From NCBI GenBank assembly GCA_002319795.1, contig DCFU01000008.1, positions 1-32,076 on the forward strand: a stretch of 32,076 nt of DNA, given 5' to 3'. Positions 16,106 through 24,116 of the stretch are shown one piece after another. The DNA comes from Megamonas sp. UBA1796 (GTDB lineage Bacteria; Bacillota; Negativicutes; Selenomonadales; Selenomonadaceae). Under the pieces are notes generated by a model. The model was not told the DNA's origin. It was given only the letters and a program-made list of their open reading frames with translations, and did not search any database. Every line of letters starts with the position of its first letter. Within the stretch, counting starts at the first letter, position 1. The position numbers and the translations under genes are program-made.

Positions 16106-16738
16106 TTAACGGATAAAATTCGTGAAGATGCCTTCTTCTTGTTCTGGTAATGATACTCCGTTTTTTAGACCAACCTCTTTACATTTTAAGAAAAACGCCA
16201 TATTGCGTGCCAGCGTACGCATGATCTGTAAACCTTCCAAGTCCTCTTTTACCTCTTCGGGTTTTGCTCCATGCACCATATTCCAATATTGCGAAGAAAT
16301 AATCGGCATCTGCAGCAATCCAAAATATTTATTTATTTGATCATAAGTCGCAGTCGTCCCCGCACGCCTTGCTGAAATGACTGCAGCAGCAGGTTTCAAA
16401 TAAAATGATTTTCTGCCGCCGCACAAGTCAGCGTAAAAGGCTCGATCCAAAAACGAAGTAATTGCGCCGCCTGCAGCTGCCCAATGCACCGGCGTTCCAA
16501 AAATAAAACCGTCATATTCTGCCGCAGCATCAAGAAATTCATTAACTCTGTCATCAAAAATACATTTTTTCTTCTCCACGCAACTTTTACAAGCAATACA
16601 GCCAGCAAGCGGTTTGTTGCCAATCCAAAAAAAGTCCGTGCCTATTTCTTTTTTTTCCAAGGTATCAGCAACCTCGCTAAGTGCGGTATAAGTACATCCT
16701 TTTTCATGTGGACTACCATTAACCAACAAAACTTTCAT
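16106..16738 (-). CDS. NAD(P)H-dependent FMN reductase / iron-sulfur flavoprotein-like
   Basis: A 210-residue flavodoxin-fold oxidoreductase of the NADPH-dependent FMN reductase superfamily. The N-terminal VLLVNGSPHEKGCTYTAL is the FMN phosphate loop. CIACKSCVEKKKC (about residues 47-59) is the compact cysteine motif that holds a 4Fe-4S cluster in iron-sulfur flavoproteins of anaerobes. GTPVHWAAAGGAITSFLDR (about 81-99) is the second flavin-contacting segment. AAGGAGTGAGAATCG precedes ATG. Length is normal. A homologue lies upstream on the same strand with a 174-base gap containing no recognisable gene. Electron donor and acceptor are unknown. Confidence 0.88.
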   Translation of the reverse strand: MKVLLVNGSPHEKGCTYTALSEVADTLEKKEIGTDFFWIGNKPLAGCIACKSCVEKKKCIFDDRVNEFLDAAAEYDGFIFGTPVHWAAAGGAITSFLDRAFYADLCGGRKSFYLKPAAAVISARRAGTTATYDQINKYFGLLQMPIISSQYWNMVHGAKPEEVKEDLEGLQIMRTLARNMAFFLKCKEVGLKNGVSLPEQEEGIFTNFIR

Positions 16739-16912
16739 CGATTCTCACTCCTTAATTTAATCTTATATCCACCCGATGCAGATAACAGAGACCAATCATA
16801 TCAATTTTCAAACTATATCCCTACAACAAATGTCCCAACTACAAGTGTTTCAAATATTTTTCCCGTTGCTTTTCACTCGCCCCTCGCCATCCTTTCTGCT
16901 ATGCACTCATAG

Positions 16913-17452
16913 TTATACATTTTTACCCATTTCATAAGCTTCCTGTACTGCCTTAGTGCCTTTGATATCACCAACATTCCACGCACCAACTCCGTAAATA
17001 ATACCTTTTTCCCTTACACCATCAAGACAGTCGGCAAAGCCACGAAAACATTCAATGGTTCGTTGCATCATCGGAATGCTTGTATCCGCCGCTGTAATAA
17101 TAAAATACATTTCTTTATTCGTAATTTCCTTATACCGCGCAACAGTTCGATCCATCAGTGTCTTCATCTGCGCATCTAAAGTGTAAAAATAAACTGGCGA
17201 CGCCATCACAATGACATCCGCTGCAATCATCTTTTCGAGAATTTCCGCCATATCGTCCTGCTGAACGCACTTTCCTGTATCTCTGCATGCATAGCAAGCA
17301 ATACAATAGTTAATTTTCTTATCTCTAAGAAAAATTTTTTCAACTTCGTCGTTACCGCCATCCTTTGCACCTTGCATAAACTGATCACAAAGAGTATCTG
17401 AATTTCCGCCTTTGCGCGGACTACCTGATAGAATTAACACTTTTTTACTCAT
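16913..17452 (-). CDS. NAD(P)H-dependent FMN reductase / iron-sulfur flavoprotein-like (second copy)
   Basis: A 179-residue paralogue of the neighbouring reductase. It shows VLILSGSPRKGGNSDTLCDQF at the N-terminus (FMN phosphate binding), CIACYACRDTGKC (cluster-type cysteines near residues 51-63) and SPVYFYTLDAQMKTLMDR (about 85-102). The ATG at 17452 is preferred over a GTG 9 bases upstream, because AGGGAAG sits 8-10 bases before it. The two reductases probably form one operon. Members of this family reduce quinones, azo or nitro compounds, or carry electrons; which applies here cannot be told. Confidence 0.88.
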   Translation of the reverse strand: MSKKVLILSGSPRKGGNSDTLCDQFMQGAKDGGNDEVEKIFLRDKKINYCIACYACRDTGKCVQQDDMAEILEKMIAADVIVMASPVYFYTLDAQMKTLMDRTVARYKEITNKEMYFIITAADTSIPMMQRTIECFRGFADCLDGVREKGIIYGVGAWNVGDIKGTKAVQEAYEMGKNV

Positions 17453-17573
17453 ACAATACACACTTCCCTAAATATAATTTTTCTTTTAAAACTCGGCTTA
17501 TCACATAGAACCGACTCAAATTCAGTAGATGACAAATATCGATAGGCGACCAGATTTAAATTAATTCACTGCA

Positions 17574-18015
17574 CTATAAGTTCTGCCTATTTTCCGTTTC
17601 TGGCAATATCTCATTTATACAACACAGGGTATTGAGCGTACGCGGAAAACCAATGTACGGCAGGCACTGGGTCACAACAGAAAGGAGGGTTTTCTTATCA
17701 TTACCAACACTTACATTACCTTGAATATGCCCTTTAAGTTGGTTTTCACAACCACCAAGTGAAGCGATCATAGAGAAAGTCAAAAGTTCGCGCATCTGGA
17801 GGTCAAGCCTGCCACGTGTATAGGTATCGCCAAAACAGAAAGCCGAAAGGTCATCTTGGATATTCTTTTGATCTTCCGGGGCCGCGGCACGCATTTTATC
17901 AGTATAATCACCGTAAATCGTCTTTTGTCAACTGTACACGATCACAAGCGGAAAATCCGCCCATTGGCCCCATAACATTTTCCGCCATCTTGGGAAATTC
18001 ATCCGGTAATGCCAT
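17574..18015 (-). pseudogene. Carboxymuconolactone decarboxylase-family protein, broken
   Basis: The C-terminal part is a clear CMD/AhpD-like domain (RGRLDLQMRELLTFSMIASL, GGCENQLKGHIQGNVSVGND, CLPYIGFPRTLN). It lacks a start of its own. The sequence just upstream (ATG at 18015, FPKMAENVMGPMGGFSAC..) runs in another frame and meets it at a frameshift near 17920, where DDLR ends and GDYTDKMRAAAPEDQ continues. A first CMD domain, usual in the two-domain form, is missing. CMD proteins often accompany flavodoxin, SDR and aldo/keto reductase genes, and remains of all three lie nearby. Confidence 0.7.
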
Positions 18016-18088
18016 AGTCGCTCATCTTCAATCACTCATCAAATTCGCAAATTTAAAAACATAACCGTTAAGGCTTAAACACCAATTT

Positions 18089-18457
18089 CTATAACGTTTC
18101 CGTAGTTTTATTGATATTTTCATAATGTGCAATCTTAGATTCTAATCGTGCTTGCGTCGCTTGCATTTCAGCAATACGTTTATCCAGTCGCTGTTTCTCG
18201 TCAATGAGCAGATGTTTTCGTGCTGCCTGGGTTTGCGGCCCTTCTTGCCAAAGACGTACATACTCAATCAACGTTTCAACTGGAAGCCCTGCACTTCGCA
18301 TACATCGAATAAACTCCACCCAACCACAGCTATGATTATCATAGTCACGAACTCCACTCGGTTTACGCGGTACTGGCGGAAGCAGTCCTACACGTTCATA
18401 GTAACGTAAAGTATCCTGCGTCATACCGTATTTTCCACTTACCTCTGAAATGGTCAT
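18089..18457 (-). CDS. MerR-family transcriptional regulator
   Basis: A one-component DNA-binding regulator of about 122 residues. The N-terminus is a winged helix-turn-helix (ISEVSGKYGMTQDTLRYYER, then GLLPPVPRKPSGVRDYDN). After IRCMRSAGLPVETLIEYVRL comes a C-terminal dimerisation coiled coil (about residues 80-120). The effector part is short and has no metal-binding cysteines, like the AdhR/NmlR-type group that answers aldehydes or electrophiles. The second ATG (18457) is better spaced from AAGGAG than the first (18463). Two promoters of the kind such proteins activate (19-bp spacer) occur at 18806-18836 and 21774-21804. Confidence 0.92.
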   Translation of the reverse strand: MTISEVSGKYGMTQDTLRYYERVGLLPPVPRKPSGVRDYDNHSCGWVEFIRCMRSAGLPVETLIEYVRLWQEGPQTQAARKHLLIDEKQRLDKRIAEMQATQARLESKIAHYENINKTTETL

Positions 18458-18697
18458 TTGCATTTCTCCTTACTTTAAAAATACTTTTCTCTTGTAGTAC
18501 ACGCGCCCCTCCTAAAAAATCACATAATCTCTCACTGCAATTCAATGTTTTGCCAAATTCTTTCACTACTCTGTCCAACGCTTTGGTTATAACAATGTTC
18601 CTTATCTAAAGTGATACTTTATTTAACCAAATTCCTGTAGCATACAAAAATAATCTTCTTCCGATATGCAATCGTTAATCTCAACGCAGTAAAAATA

Positions 18698-18756
18698 GAA
18701 AAATAGCTGCAAAAGCCTCATATCAGCAGTACAATCCATGCATCAAGCTATTTTTC
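18698..18756 (-). terminator. Hairpin with 11-bp arms, possible terminator
   Basis: GAAAAATAGCT (18698-18708) and its exact complement (18746-18756) flank a 37-base loop. On the minus strand the stem ends in ATTTTTC followed by TATTTTT. It could end transcripts coming from the flavodoxin gene or from the MerR-type promoter at 18.8 kb. Confidence 0.4.
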
Positions 18757-18805
18757 CATAAAATCAGCCTCTTTTTGTAAAGCAAAAACTATTCTCTATA
18801 CTTAG

Positions 18806-18836
18806 AGCTTACTACTTGGTGCTAACGCTAAGTCAA
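18806..18836 (-). promoter_or_regulatory. MerR-type promoter with 19-bp spacer
   Basis: On the minus strand TTGACT is followed by CTTAGCGTTAGCACCAAG-like dyad sequence and, 19 bases after the -35, TAAGCT. The overlong spacer containing a CTTAG-N8-CCAAG dyad is the hallmark of promoters twisted open by MerR-family activators. The next gene downstream is merR itself, about 340 bases away. Confidence 0.5.
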
Positions 18837-18924
18837 TACTTTTTATTTAATTTTTTGCATGGATAGCATTCGATAATGTATCACGGCAACATAGCATCCA
18901 AAAATCTAAAGAATTTTCAACTTG

Positions 18925-19617
18925 CTATTGAACAAATCCAAGCTTCTCCAGCCACTGCTTCACCTGTGGACTTACGCTGTCGGGGTTCTCCTGCGCACGT
19001 TTGCCTTCAATCCCCAGACCTTGCAGTACCTTAGCTCCTTTCGCATAGTTGGGTATGCTGCTTTCCTTGCCAGTCAACACATCACCAGCCGAGGTACAGA
19101 ATGGCACGATGCTCTTGCCATTAAAATCATAACTTTCCATAAAAGAATAGATTGCCATCGGCATATCGCTCCACCAGATTGGGTAACCTAAGAAAATGAC
19201 ATCGTAATCCTTCATATTCTCCACTTTGGCCGCAAGATCCGGACGTGCATTATCCGCAAGCTCCTTTTTCGCAACTTCTGTGCATTCCTTATAGCTTTCC
19301 GGATACGGCTTTACGGTCTTAATCTCAAACATATCCGCTCCGGTTGCCTCTGCAATCATGTCGGCGACAATATGTGTATTACCTTTTGAAATATTGCCTA
19401 CTGCATAATTTTCTCCGATGCGGGAAAAATATGCTACAAGAATTTTCTTGCCCTGCACTTTTTCTGGAACAGCCGCTTGTGCGCTGCCCGTTGACGAACC
19501 CTGCGTTGAGATAGCAGCTTTCCGGTCAGAAGCGTTACTATTTTCCACCCTACTGCCACAGGCTGCAAATAACATTACTACAGTCAGAAATAGTATGACC
19601 ATAAATAACTTTTTCAT
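18925..19617 (-). CDS. Flavodoxin lipoprotein
   Basis: A flavodoxin-fold protein exported and anchored by lipid. MKKLFMVILFLTVVMLFAAC is a lipoprotein signal peptide with lipobox LFAAC (modified Cys near residue 20). A Ser/Ala-rich linker follows, then the flavodoxin domain: ILVAYFSRIGENYAVGNISK (FMN phosphate loop), FEIKTVKPYPESYKE, and DVIFLGYPIWWSDMPMAIY (isoalloxazine contact). The ATG at 19617 is chosen because GGGGAGGATGAG precedes it. An outer start 21 bases upstream lacks a site. It would work outside the cytoplasmic membrane, unlike ordinary flavodoxins. It is the last gene of the operon that starts at the SDR fragment. Confidence 0.9.
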   Translation of the reverse strand: MKKLFMVILFLTVVMLFAACGSRVENSNASDRKAAISTQGSSTGSAQAAVPEKVQGKKILVAYFSRIGENYAVGNISKGNTHIVADMIAEATGADMFEIKTVKPYPESYKECTEVAKKELADNARPDLAAKVENMKDYDVIFLGYPIWWSDMPMAIYSFMESYDFNGKSIVPFCTSAGDVLTGKESSIPNYAKGAKVLQGLGIEGKRAQENPDSVSPQVKQWLEKLGFVQ

Positions 19618-19659
19618 AATCTCATCCTCCCCATCCAAATTAAAATCAATGGGTTTTCT

Positions 19660-20409
19660 TCAGGTACTGAAGATCGCGCCATACCAATAGGAAGACGTCG
19701 TACCTCCATCGATGAGGTAATCTGCTCCTGTAATAAAACGGCCGCGTTTGCTCATTAAAAACTCAGCCAGTTCACCTACTTCATCCGGCGTACCGGCTCG
19801 TCCTGCCGGGCACAAGGAAAGCATCTTGCGATAGCCTTCACCGCGCGGACCATTGAGTTCATCATTTGCCAGTGGCGTAATAATAACGCCAGGACTAATA
19901 GAATTGATTGTTGCGCCCCGTTTTCCCCAACGTGTTGCCTCATACATAACACGCAACCCATTGCAGCGCTTTGAATACTGATATGCCTTGAGCGTATCTT
20001 TGATATCCTTGAGAAATGGAAGCTCCAAAAGTTCCTCTGTCGGCGTAATTGCCAGCTGCATATTTTCTTTTTCAGAAAGAGCTCCCAGACGGTGCCCTGA
20101 TTGGGAAGATATAATAATCCCCGAACCGCCATCTGCAATAATTTTACCAAACTCTTCCAACAAGACCGCTGTTCCATAAAGATCTACCTGCAAAATTGCC
20201 GATACCGGTGCCTGCGATGGGGATATTCCAAGCTGCTGGAATAAAGACAATTCCGAAGTGACCTTCCCCATACGAATAAGATTTCCCTGACTCGATTGGC
20301 CTTCTTTGGCAAAAAACAGCTCAAATGAAGGTCCACCCGTATAATAAGTCACATCACCATTCTTATAATTTGAAATTGTGAAACTCCATACGGGCTCCGC
20401 CCGGTTCAA
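19660..20409 (-). pseudogene. Fusion of a cyclophilin-like fragment and an SDR lacking its Rossmann start
   Basis: A 249-codon open frame made of two unrelated pieces. Residues about 17-58 (NYKNGDVTYYTGGPSFELFF, GNLIRMGKVTSE) match the C-terminal half of cyclophilin-like-fold proteins. From about residue 61 it is a short-chain dehydrogenase (ILQVDLYGTAVLLEEFGKII, GIIISSQSGHRL, YQYSKRCNGLRVMYEATRWG, NSISPGVIITPLANDEL, GRAGTPDEVGELAEFLMS, ITGADYLIDGG). The active-site Tyr and Lys of YxxSK are present, but the TGxxxGxG cofactor-binding strand is gone. It therefore probably cannot bind NAD(P). No good ribosome binding site precedes its start, which lies inside the upstream SDR fragment. It may be an expressed fusion or simply debris. 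Confidence 0.75.
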
Positions 20410-20653
20410 AAATTGTCAGGCCAATACCAAACTGTGCAACTTCCTGCGCTACCAACTCACAAAATCCTTCAATACCGAGTTTCGTCGCATGATACAAAGA
20501 CTTCGCCGAAGAGGCAACCTGACCACCATAAGATGAAATCCGGATCTTTCGATTGCGAGCCGTAGCAATTAACCGGTGCCCTTGTGCTAAAATCTGTTTT
20601 GTTATTTCATTACCAAAACCACTGGATACACCAGTAATAAACCAAGTATGCAT
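20363..20653 (-). pseudogene. Short-chain dehydrogenase with a large internal deletion
   Basis: Starts normally with GGAGGA before ATG and a good SDR cofactor motif (WFITGVSSGFGNEITKQILA, LIATARNR). It then jumps directly to the active-site region (RISSYGGQVASSAKSLYHAT, KLGIEGFCELVAQEVAQFGI, EPGGARMEF). About 90 residues of the usual fold, including the NNAG strand, are missing at the ARNR/KIRIS junction. The last third is also lost, and the frame ends soon after EPGGARMEF where the cyclophilin-like piece begins. It is the first gene of an operon with a LysR-type promoter. Confidence 0.8.
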
Positions 20654-20713
20654 TTTATATTTCCTCCAAATTTTTATTCATTACATCGGAATACAGCTCT
20701 CTTTTCTGTTTTC

Positions 20714-20742
20714 ATTTTATAATTTCTAATAACTCCAATCAA
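20714..20742 (-). promoter_or_regulatory. Promoter of the SDR/flavodoxin operon
   Basis: On the minus strand TTGATT and TAAAAT are 17 bases apart, about 60 bases upstream of the SDR start at 20653. A LysR-type box lies about 65 bases upstream of the expected transcription start. Confidence 0.55.
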
Positions 20743-20763
20743 TTCCGATTTCCTACATTATCC

Positions 20764-20778
20764 ATAAGAAAAACTTAT
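20764..20778. promoter_or_regulatory. LysR-type box (T-N11-A palindrome)
   Basis: ATAAGAAAAACTTAT is a perfect palindrome with 5-base arms and contains T-N11-A, the standard LysR recognition form. Its centre is about 64 bases upstream of the start point predicted from the SDR-operon promoter, where LysR proteins normally bind. The adjacent lysR gene is the obvious partner (inference). Confidence 0.6.
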
Positions 20779-20787
20779 CCATTGGCA

Positions 20788-20817
20788 GCAAAAAAGGACT
20801 TGCCGATGCAAGCCCTT
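20788..20817 (-). terminator. Terminator of lysR
   Basis: On the minus strand AAGGGCTTGC, a 4-base loop and GCAAGTCCTT (one G-U pair) are followed by six T. It lies 24 bases past the lysR stop. Confidence 0.9.
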
Positions 20818-20840
20818 CCTGGTCATCCTTCTTTATAAAT

Positions 20841-21749
20841 TTAAATTTCCTTATCAATGGACTCTACCAGAAAATGCTTTTTCAAAAAAGCCGCAAAGTT
20901 TTCCATATAATTTTTCACTGCATCTGCCCGCCAAAAAGCATAATATTCGCGGTACACCTGCTTATCTTTCCAAACAATAGGAATATGGCGAACTACTGCG
21001 TCTTGATCTACCGGCTCTCGAGCGAACTCGATCGGCATAAATCCTTTTCCCGACACCACCATGAGATGTGCTTCCTCCAGACTGTCCGCAAAAATAAAGT
21101 CACTTTTAACACCCATATATTCCCGATAAAAGGATTCTTCATGTCCTTCTTCTTCCTTGGGTGAAATGATAATGCACGGTATGTTTTTTAACTCCTCCAT
21201 GGTAATTGCATTTAATTGTATCAATAAATTTTGCACCGAAAGCTCCGCATAGAACGCTCCTTTGGTCAGATAATAATTTACATATTGATTGGAAGGCGTA
21301 CGGCGCAGATCACTGATTACGATATCTGCTTTACCCGTACGCAGATGTTCATACAGTTCTTCATGTGTACCACTTAGAGTCTGCAATGCTACCTCGGGAT
21401 ATTCAACCCGAAACTCCGCTATTGCCTGCTGCAATTCTCTGCCTTGATAATATTTCAAATAACCAATTGTAAGATCGTGTACTACACCTTTTCCAATACG
21501 AACCGTCTCTGCACAAAGCTGGTCGAAATCAGTTACCAGCACTAAACTCTTTTTATAAAAGAATTCTCCCGCCGGTGTTAAAAAAAATCTACGTTTTTCT
21601 CTTTTTAAGAGCTCTACTCCCAGTTCTCTCTCTAACGCCTGAATCTGCTGGGAAATGGCTGACTGGGAAATATAACATTCTTCTGCCGCTTCTGTAAAAT
21701 TTTTACAGCGTACAACCGCCTGAAAATATTTTATTTGTTTAATCAACAA
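20841..21749 (-). CDS. LysR-family transcriptional regulator
   Basis: A 302-residue LysR-type regulator. The N-terminal helix-turn-helix reads IKYFQAVVRCKNFTEAAEEC, then YISQSAISQQIQALERELGV (residues about 6-46). A linker helix and a two-lobed effector domain follow (about 90-290; LTIGYLKYYQGRELQQAIAE at its start). Two consecutive TTG codons can serve as start. GGCGGGA is 3 bases before the first and 6 before the second. It has its own promoter with a 19-bp spacer and its own terminator. It is transcribed away from the aldo/keto reductase pieces and towards the SDR/flavodoxin operon, which carries a LysR-type box. The effector is unknown. Confidence 0.93.
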   Translation of the reverse strand: MLIKQIKYFQAVVRCKNFTEAAEECYISQSAISQQIQALERELGVELLKREKRRFFLTPAGEFFYKKSLVLVTDFDQLCAETVRIGKGVVHDLTIGYLKYYQGRELQQAIAEFRVEYPEVALQTLSGTHEELYEHLRTGKADIVISDLRRTPSNQYVNYYLTKGAFYAELSVQNLLIQLNAITMEELKNIPCIIISPKEEEGHEESFYREYMGVKSDFIFADSLEEAHLMVVSGKGFMPIEFAREPVDQDAVVRHIPIVWKDKQVYREYYAFWRADAVKNYMENFAAFLKKHFLVESIDKEI

Positions 21750-21773
21750 AATCCCGCCTTTCTCATTATACTA

Positions 21774-21804
21774 AGTATACGACCTGGAGTAAGCTATAAG
21801 TCAA
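21774..21804 (-). promoter_or_regulatory. MerR-type promoter of lysR
   Basis: On the minus strand TTGACT, a 19-base spacer and TATACT. The spacer region carries the dyad-like CTTATAGCTTACTCCAGG. A 19-bp spacer with strong hexamers is typical of promoters activated by MerR-family proteins. It lies about 20 bases upstream of the lysR start. Confidence 0.6.
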
Positions 21805-21823
21805 CTATTATATTATATTTTTG

Positions 21824-21860
21824 AAAAATACCTGCACGGTCTATAAAAACCTGTGCAGGT
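21824..21860 (-). terminator. Terminator after the aldo/keto reductase fragment
   Basis: ACCTGCAC (21830-21837) and GTGCAGGT (21853-21860) form an 8-bp stem, extended by GG/CC inside. On the minus strand it is followed by ATTTTTC. Confidence 0.75.
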
Positions 21861-21881
21861 ATTGCTTTCCATTCTTCTTTT

Positions 21882-22127
21882 TTAATGTCCGCCAAATACC
21901 AATAAATCCATTTGCGCAAGAGCTCCATCATAAGAGATACTCCCATCAGCGCTCATCCCCGTATAACTTTCGGCTGTATCAAAAAAAGTATACCCCATCT
22001 CACACGCCTGCTGTAAAACATGGATAGACTCCACTTTTTCCATGGCTGCGCCGTAGGTATGGCTTAGTCCCATACAACCAATGCCTACAGATGAAACCTC
22101 TAAATTGCCTAATTTTCTTTTTTTCAT
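21882..22127 (-). pseudogene. Aldo/keto reductase, N-terminal fragment with foreign tail
   Basis: The first 55 residues are the start of an aldo/keto reductase barrel (KKRKLGNLEVSSVGIGCMGL, then ACEMGYTFFDTAESY, containing the catalytic Asp of the first active-site motif). After AESYTG the frame continues with about 24 residues (SADGSISYDGALAQMDLLVF) that are not AKR-like and then stops. The Tyr/Lys/His part of the active site is absent. It lies downstream of a C-terminal AKR fragment on the same strand, that is, in swapped order. Confidence 0.75.
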
Positions 22128-22171
22128 GGCTACACCCTTCCTGGTGAATCTATTCCTATCATCTTCTTAAT

Positions 22172-22780
22172 TTATCTTGTTAAGCCAGTCAGCATTTCTA
22201 CTGTTTCCGGATCATAATGGGAGAAAAAGGCACTTTCTTTTTCATCCAAAGACCGGATCGTATTCATATCTTCTTCAGAAAGATGAAAGTCAAATACATT
22301 CAAATTTTGAACCATCCGTTCCTTATGCGTCGATTTTGGAATAACAATCACATCGCTTTGGATTAAGAATCGCAATGCTGTCTGAGCAACGGATTTATGA
22401 TATTTCTCACCAATTTCTTTAAGTACCGCATTTTGAAAGAAATCTTTGCGTCCCTCGGCAAACGGTCCCCCAGACTCATGTTGGATACCATATTTCTTCA
22501 TAATTTCATGTGCAGCCAGCTGTTGCTGAAACACATGCGTCTCCACCTGATTGACTGCCGGCATCACTTCGACGAAATGACATAAATCTATCAAACGATC
22601 CGGATAAAAATTTGATACACCGATTGCCCGGATAATCCCTTGCTTATAGGCTGCTTCCATCGCCCGATACGTTCCATAATAGTCATTGAACGGCTGATGG
22701 ATAAACAGTAAGTCGATATGTTGCAGGCACTTATTATTACGGATACTTGTTTTGGTGGCAAATGCAATTTCATAAATCAT
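22172..22780 (-). pseudogene. Aldo/keto reductase, C-terminal two thirds
   Basis: Matches the 2,5-diketogluconate-reductase/YvgN type of aldo/keto reductase from the middle of the barrel on: IDLLFIHQPFNDYYGTYRAM, AIGVSNFYPDRLIDL, VNQVETHVFQQQ, GPFAEG, IPKSTHKERMVQNLNVFDF. The N-terminal part with the catalytic Asp, Tyr and Lys is missing. The sequence before IDLLF is a short remnant (FATKTSIRNN). Its start codon sits directly against the 72-bp duplicate of the deformylase gene. The fragment keeps the cofactor-binding IPKS..R region but cannot be active on its own. Confidence 0.8.
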
Positions 22781-22782
22781 CC

Positions 22783-22854
22783 TTCCGTTCTTTCAACAGG
22801 CCTGCTAATTTCATAGAGCCTTGGATTTCCGAATTGTAAGATTTATTTTTCCAT
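22783..22854 (-). repeat. 72-bp duplicate of the 5' end of the deformylase-like gene
   Basis: Identical to 13493-13564 except for two bases. It begins exactly at ATG and runs 24 codons. One change turns codon 4 (GAA) into TAA; the other changes codon 8. Both copies are on the minus strand, 9.3 kb apart. The copy lies between the epimerase stop and the aldo/keto reductase fragment and encodes nothing usable. Confidence 0.95.
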
Positions 22855-22857
22855 TTT

Positions 22858-23701
22858 TTAAAAGTTACGTTTAATTACCTCTTCAGATTTCTCCTTACCA
22901 ATACGATAAACCTCATCCGGGTCCATTTTGTAATATTCCGGGCGGAACAGCTCGAGTGATACCACGTCCTCTTTCCAGCCAATTTTTTTCAGTGTCTGGA
23001 AAATCTCATCGAGTTTAATACATCCTGTTCCCGGCCATACACGGTCTTCATCCAGCAAGGAGCCTATCGGAAAGTCTTCTGTATCATTCAAATGAACAAT
23101 AAAGATTTTCCGGCCATCTCCATTAGCTAAATCTTCAATTTTTGAATCCATACTATGGAAGTGGAAACAGTCTAAGGTAATACCAACATTACCCATATTC
23201 ACTTCTTCAATAATGGAATATGCTTCACCAAAAGTATTGATAGATGCGGTCGGACCACCAATGAATTCAACTGAGAGACGCATACCATATTCTGCTGCAA
23301 TCTTTCCCATTTCCTTTAGACATTTCACAGCTGAGGCATGAATTTCTGTACGAGTAACCTTTGTGGATGTCTACGGTCGGAACCGTAATAACCGTCTTGC
23401 AACCAATCCGTTGGCCCCATTCGCACATCTGACGAAGTTCTGCAAGAACTTTTTGATAGTCTTCCGGCGTTCGATTATTAAAGAAGCATAGGGTATTGAA
23501 CGCCAATGGTTTTACATGATGTGTTTTGAAATATGTTGCAAGCTCATCAATGGTATGCTCTTTCAAATAATTCGCCAAACAGTCCATCGTTCTCAGCTCA
23601 ATCATGTCATAACCATATTTTTCGCAAAGCGCCAAATCTTTCTCCAAGCTTGATTTTTCCAAAACCGTAGCTTCATTCATGCTCAATTTCATCGTATTCA
23701 T
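22858..23701 (-). pseudogene. Sugar phosphate isomerase/epimerase (TIM barrel), one frameshift
   Basis: A xylose-isomerase-like TIM-barrel protein of the IolE/IolI/hexulose-epimerase group, split by one frameshift near 23355. The upstream part starts at ATG 23701 with AAGGAGAG in front (MKLSMNEATVL, CEKYGYDMIELRTMD, GCKTVITVPTVDIHKG). The downstream part is AVKCLKEMGKIAAEYGMRLS, VEFIGG, NVGITLDCFHFHSMDS, IFIVHLNDTEDFPIG, RVWPGTGCIKLDEI, SLELFRPEYY. It has the metal-binding Glu, Asp-x-x-His, His and Glu of the family. One extra G in AAAGGTTACT explains the break. Apart from this the protein looks complete, so sequencing error is a real alternative. Confidence 0.8.
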
Positions 23702-23756
23702 TCTCTCCTTTTGCTGTTCTCTTATCAAACTTAATAGATTAAGTATAAATCAATAT

Positions 23757-24116
23757 TCAGAAAAATGCTTTATTTTTTTCCACAAAACATATACAAAACT
23801 TACTCATTTTTTGCCAAAACTCACAAATTCGATTCAGTTTTTTATACTGATTATCACCAACTTTATATTTTCGGTAGTTCTGCGGTGACATTCCAACAAT
23901 CTTCTTGAACAAGTTATTGAAACAGCGGATTATACCGTAGCCTGTTTTCGCACTGATTGCCGTAACTGAAAAAGCTGTACTGATTAAGAAATGTCTGTGC
24001 CTAACCGATATTCCGCCGAATCATATATTGAATTGACGAAAACCCTGAACGCTTTTTAAATTGGTGAGCAAAACTTGATGCAACAGCATCCGCAATAAAA
24101 TACTGAGCAAAGAATG
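23757..24116 (-). pseudogene. AraC-family regulator, C-terminal relic
   Basis: The second helix-turn-helix region of an AraC-type regulator can be read in pieces. QFKKRSGFSSIQYMIRRNIG ends at a stop. Then, in a shifted frame, AQTFLISTAFSVTAISAKTG is followed by NNLFKKIVGMSPQNYRKYKV. At least one stop and one frameshift break it, and the effector domain is gone. AGGAGG at its upstream end is not followed by a usable start. Together with the neighbouring epimerase and PTS pieces it suggests a former carbohydrate locus. Confidence 0.65.

Larger units (their letters stand above)
18464..18924. other. 461-base stretch without a recognisable gene
   Basis: It contains a MerR-type promoter and a long-armed hairpin (separate entries). 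Short minus-strand frames (for example the one ending near 18396) resemble nothing I know. The distance from the MerR-type promoter to merR (about 340 bases) suggests that a gene between them has been lost. Confidence 0.4.
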
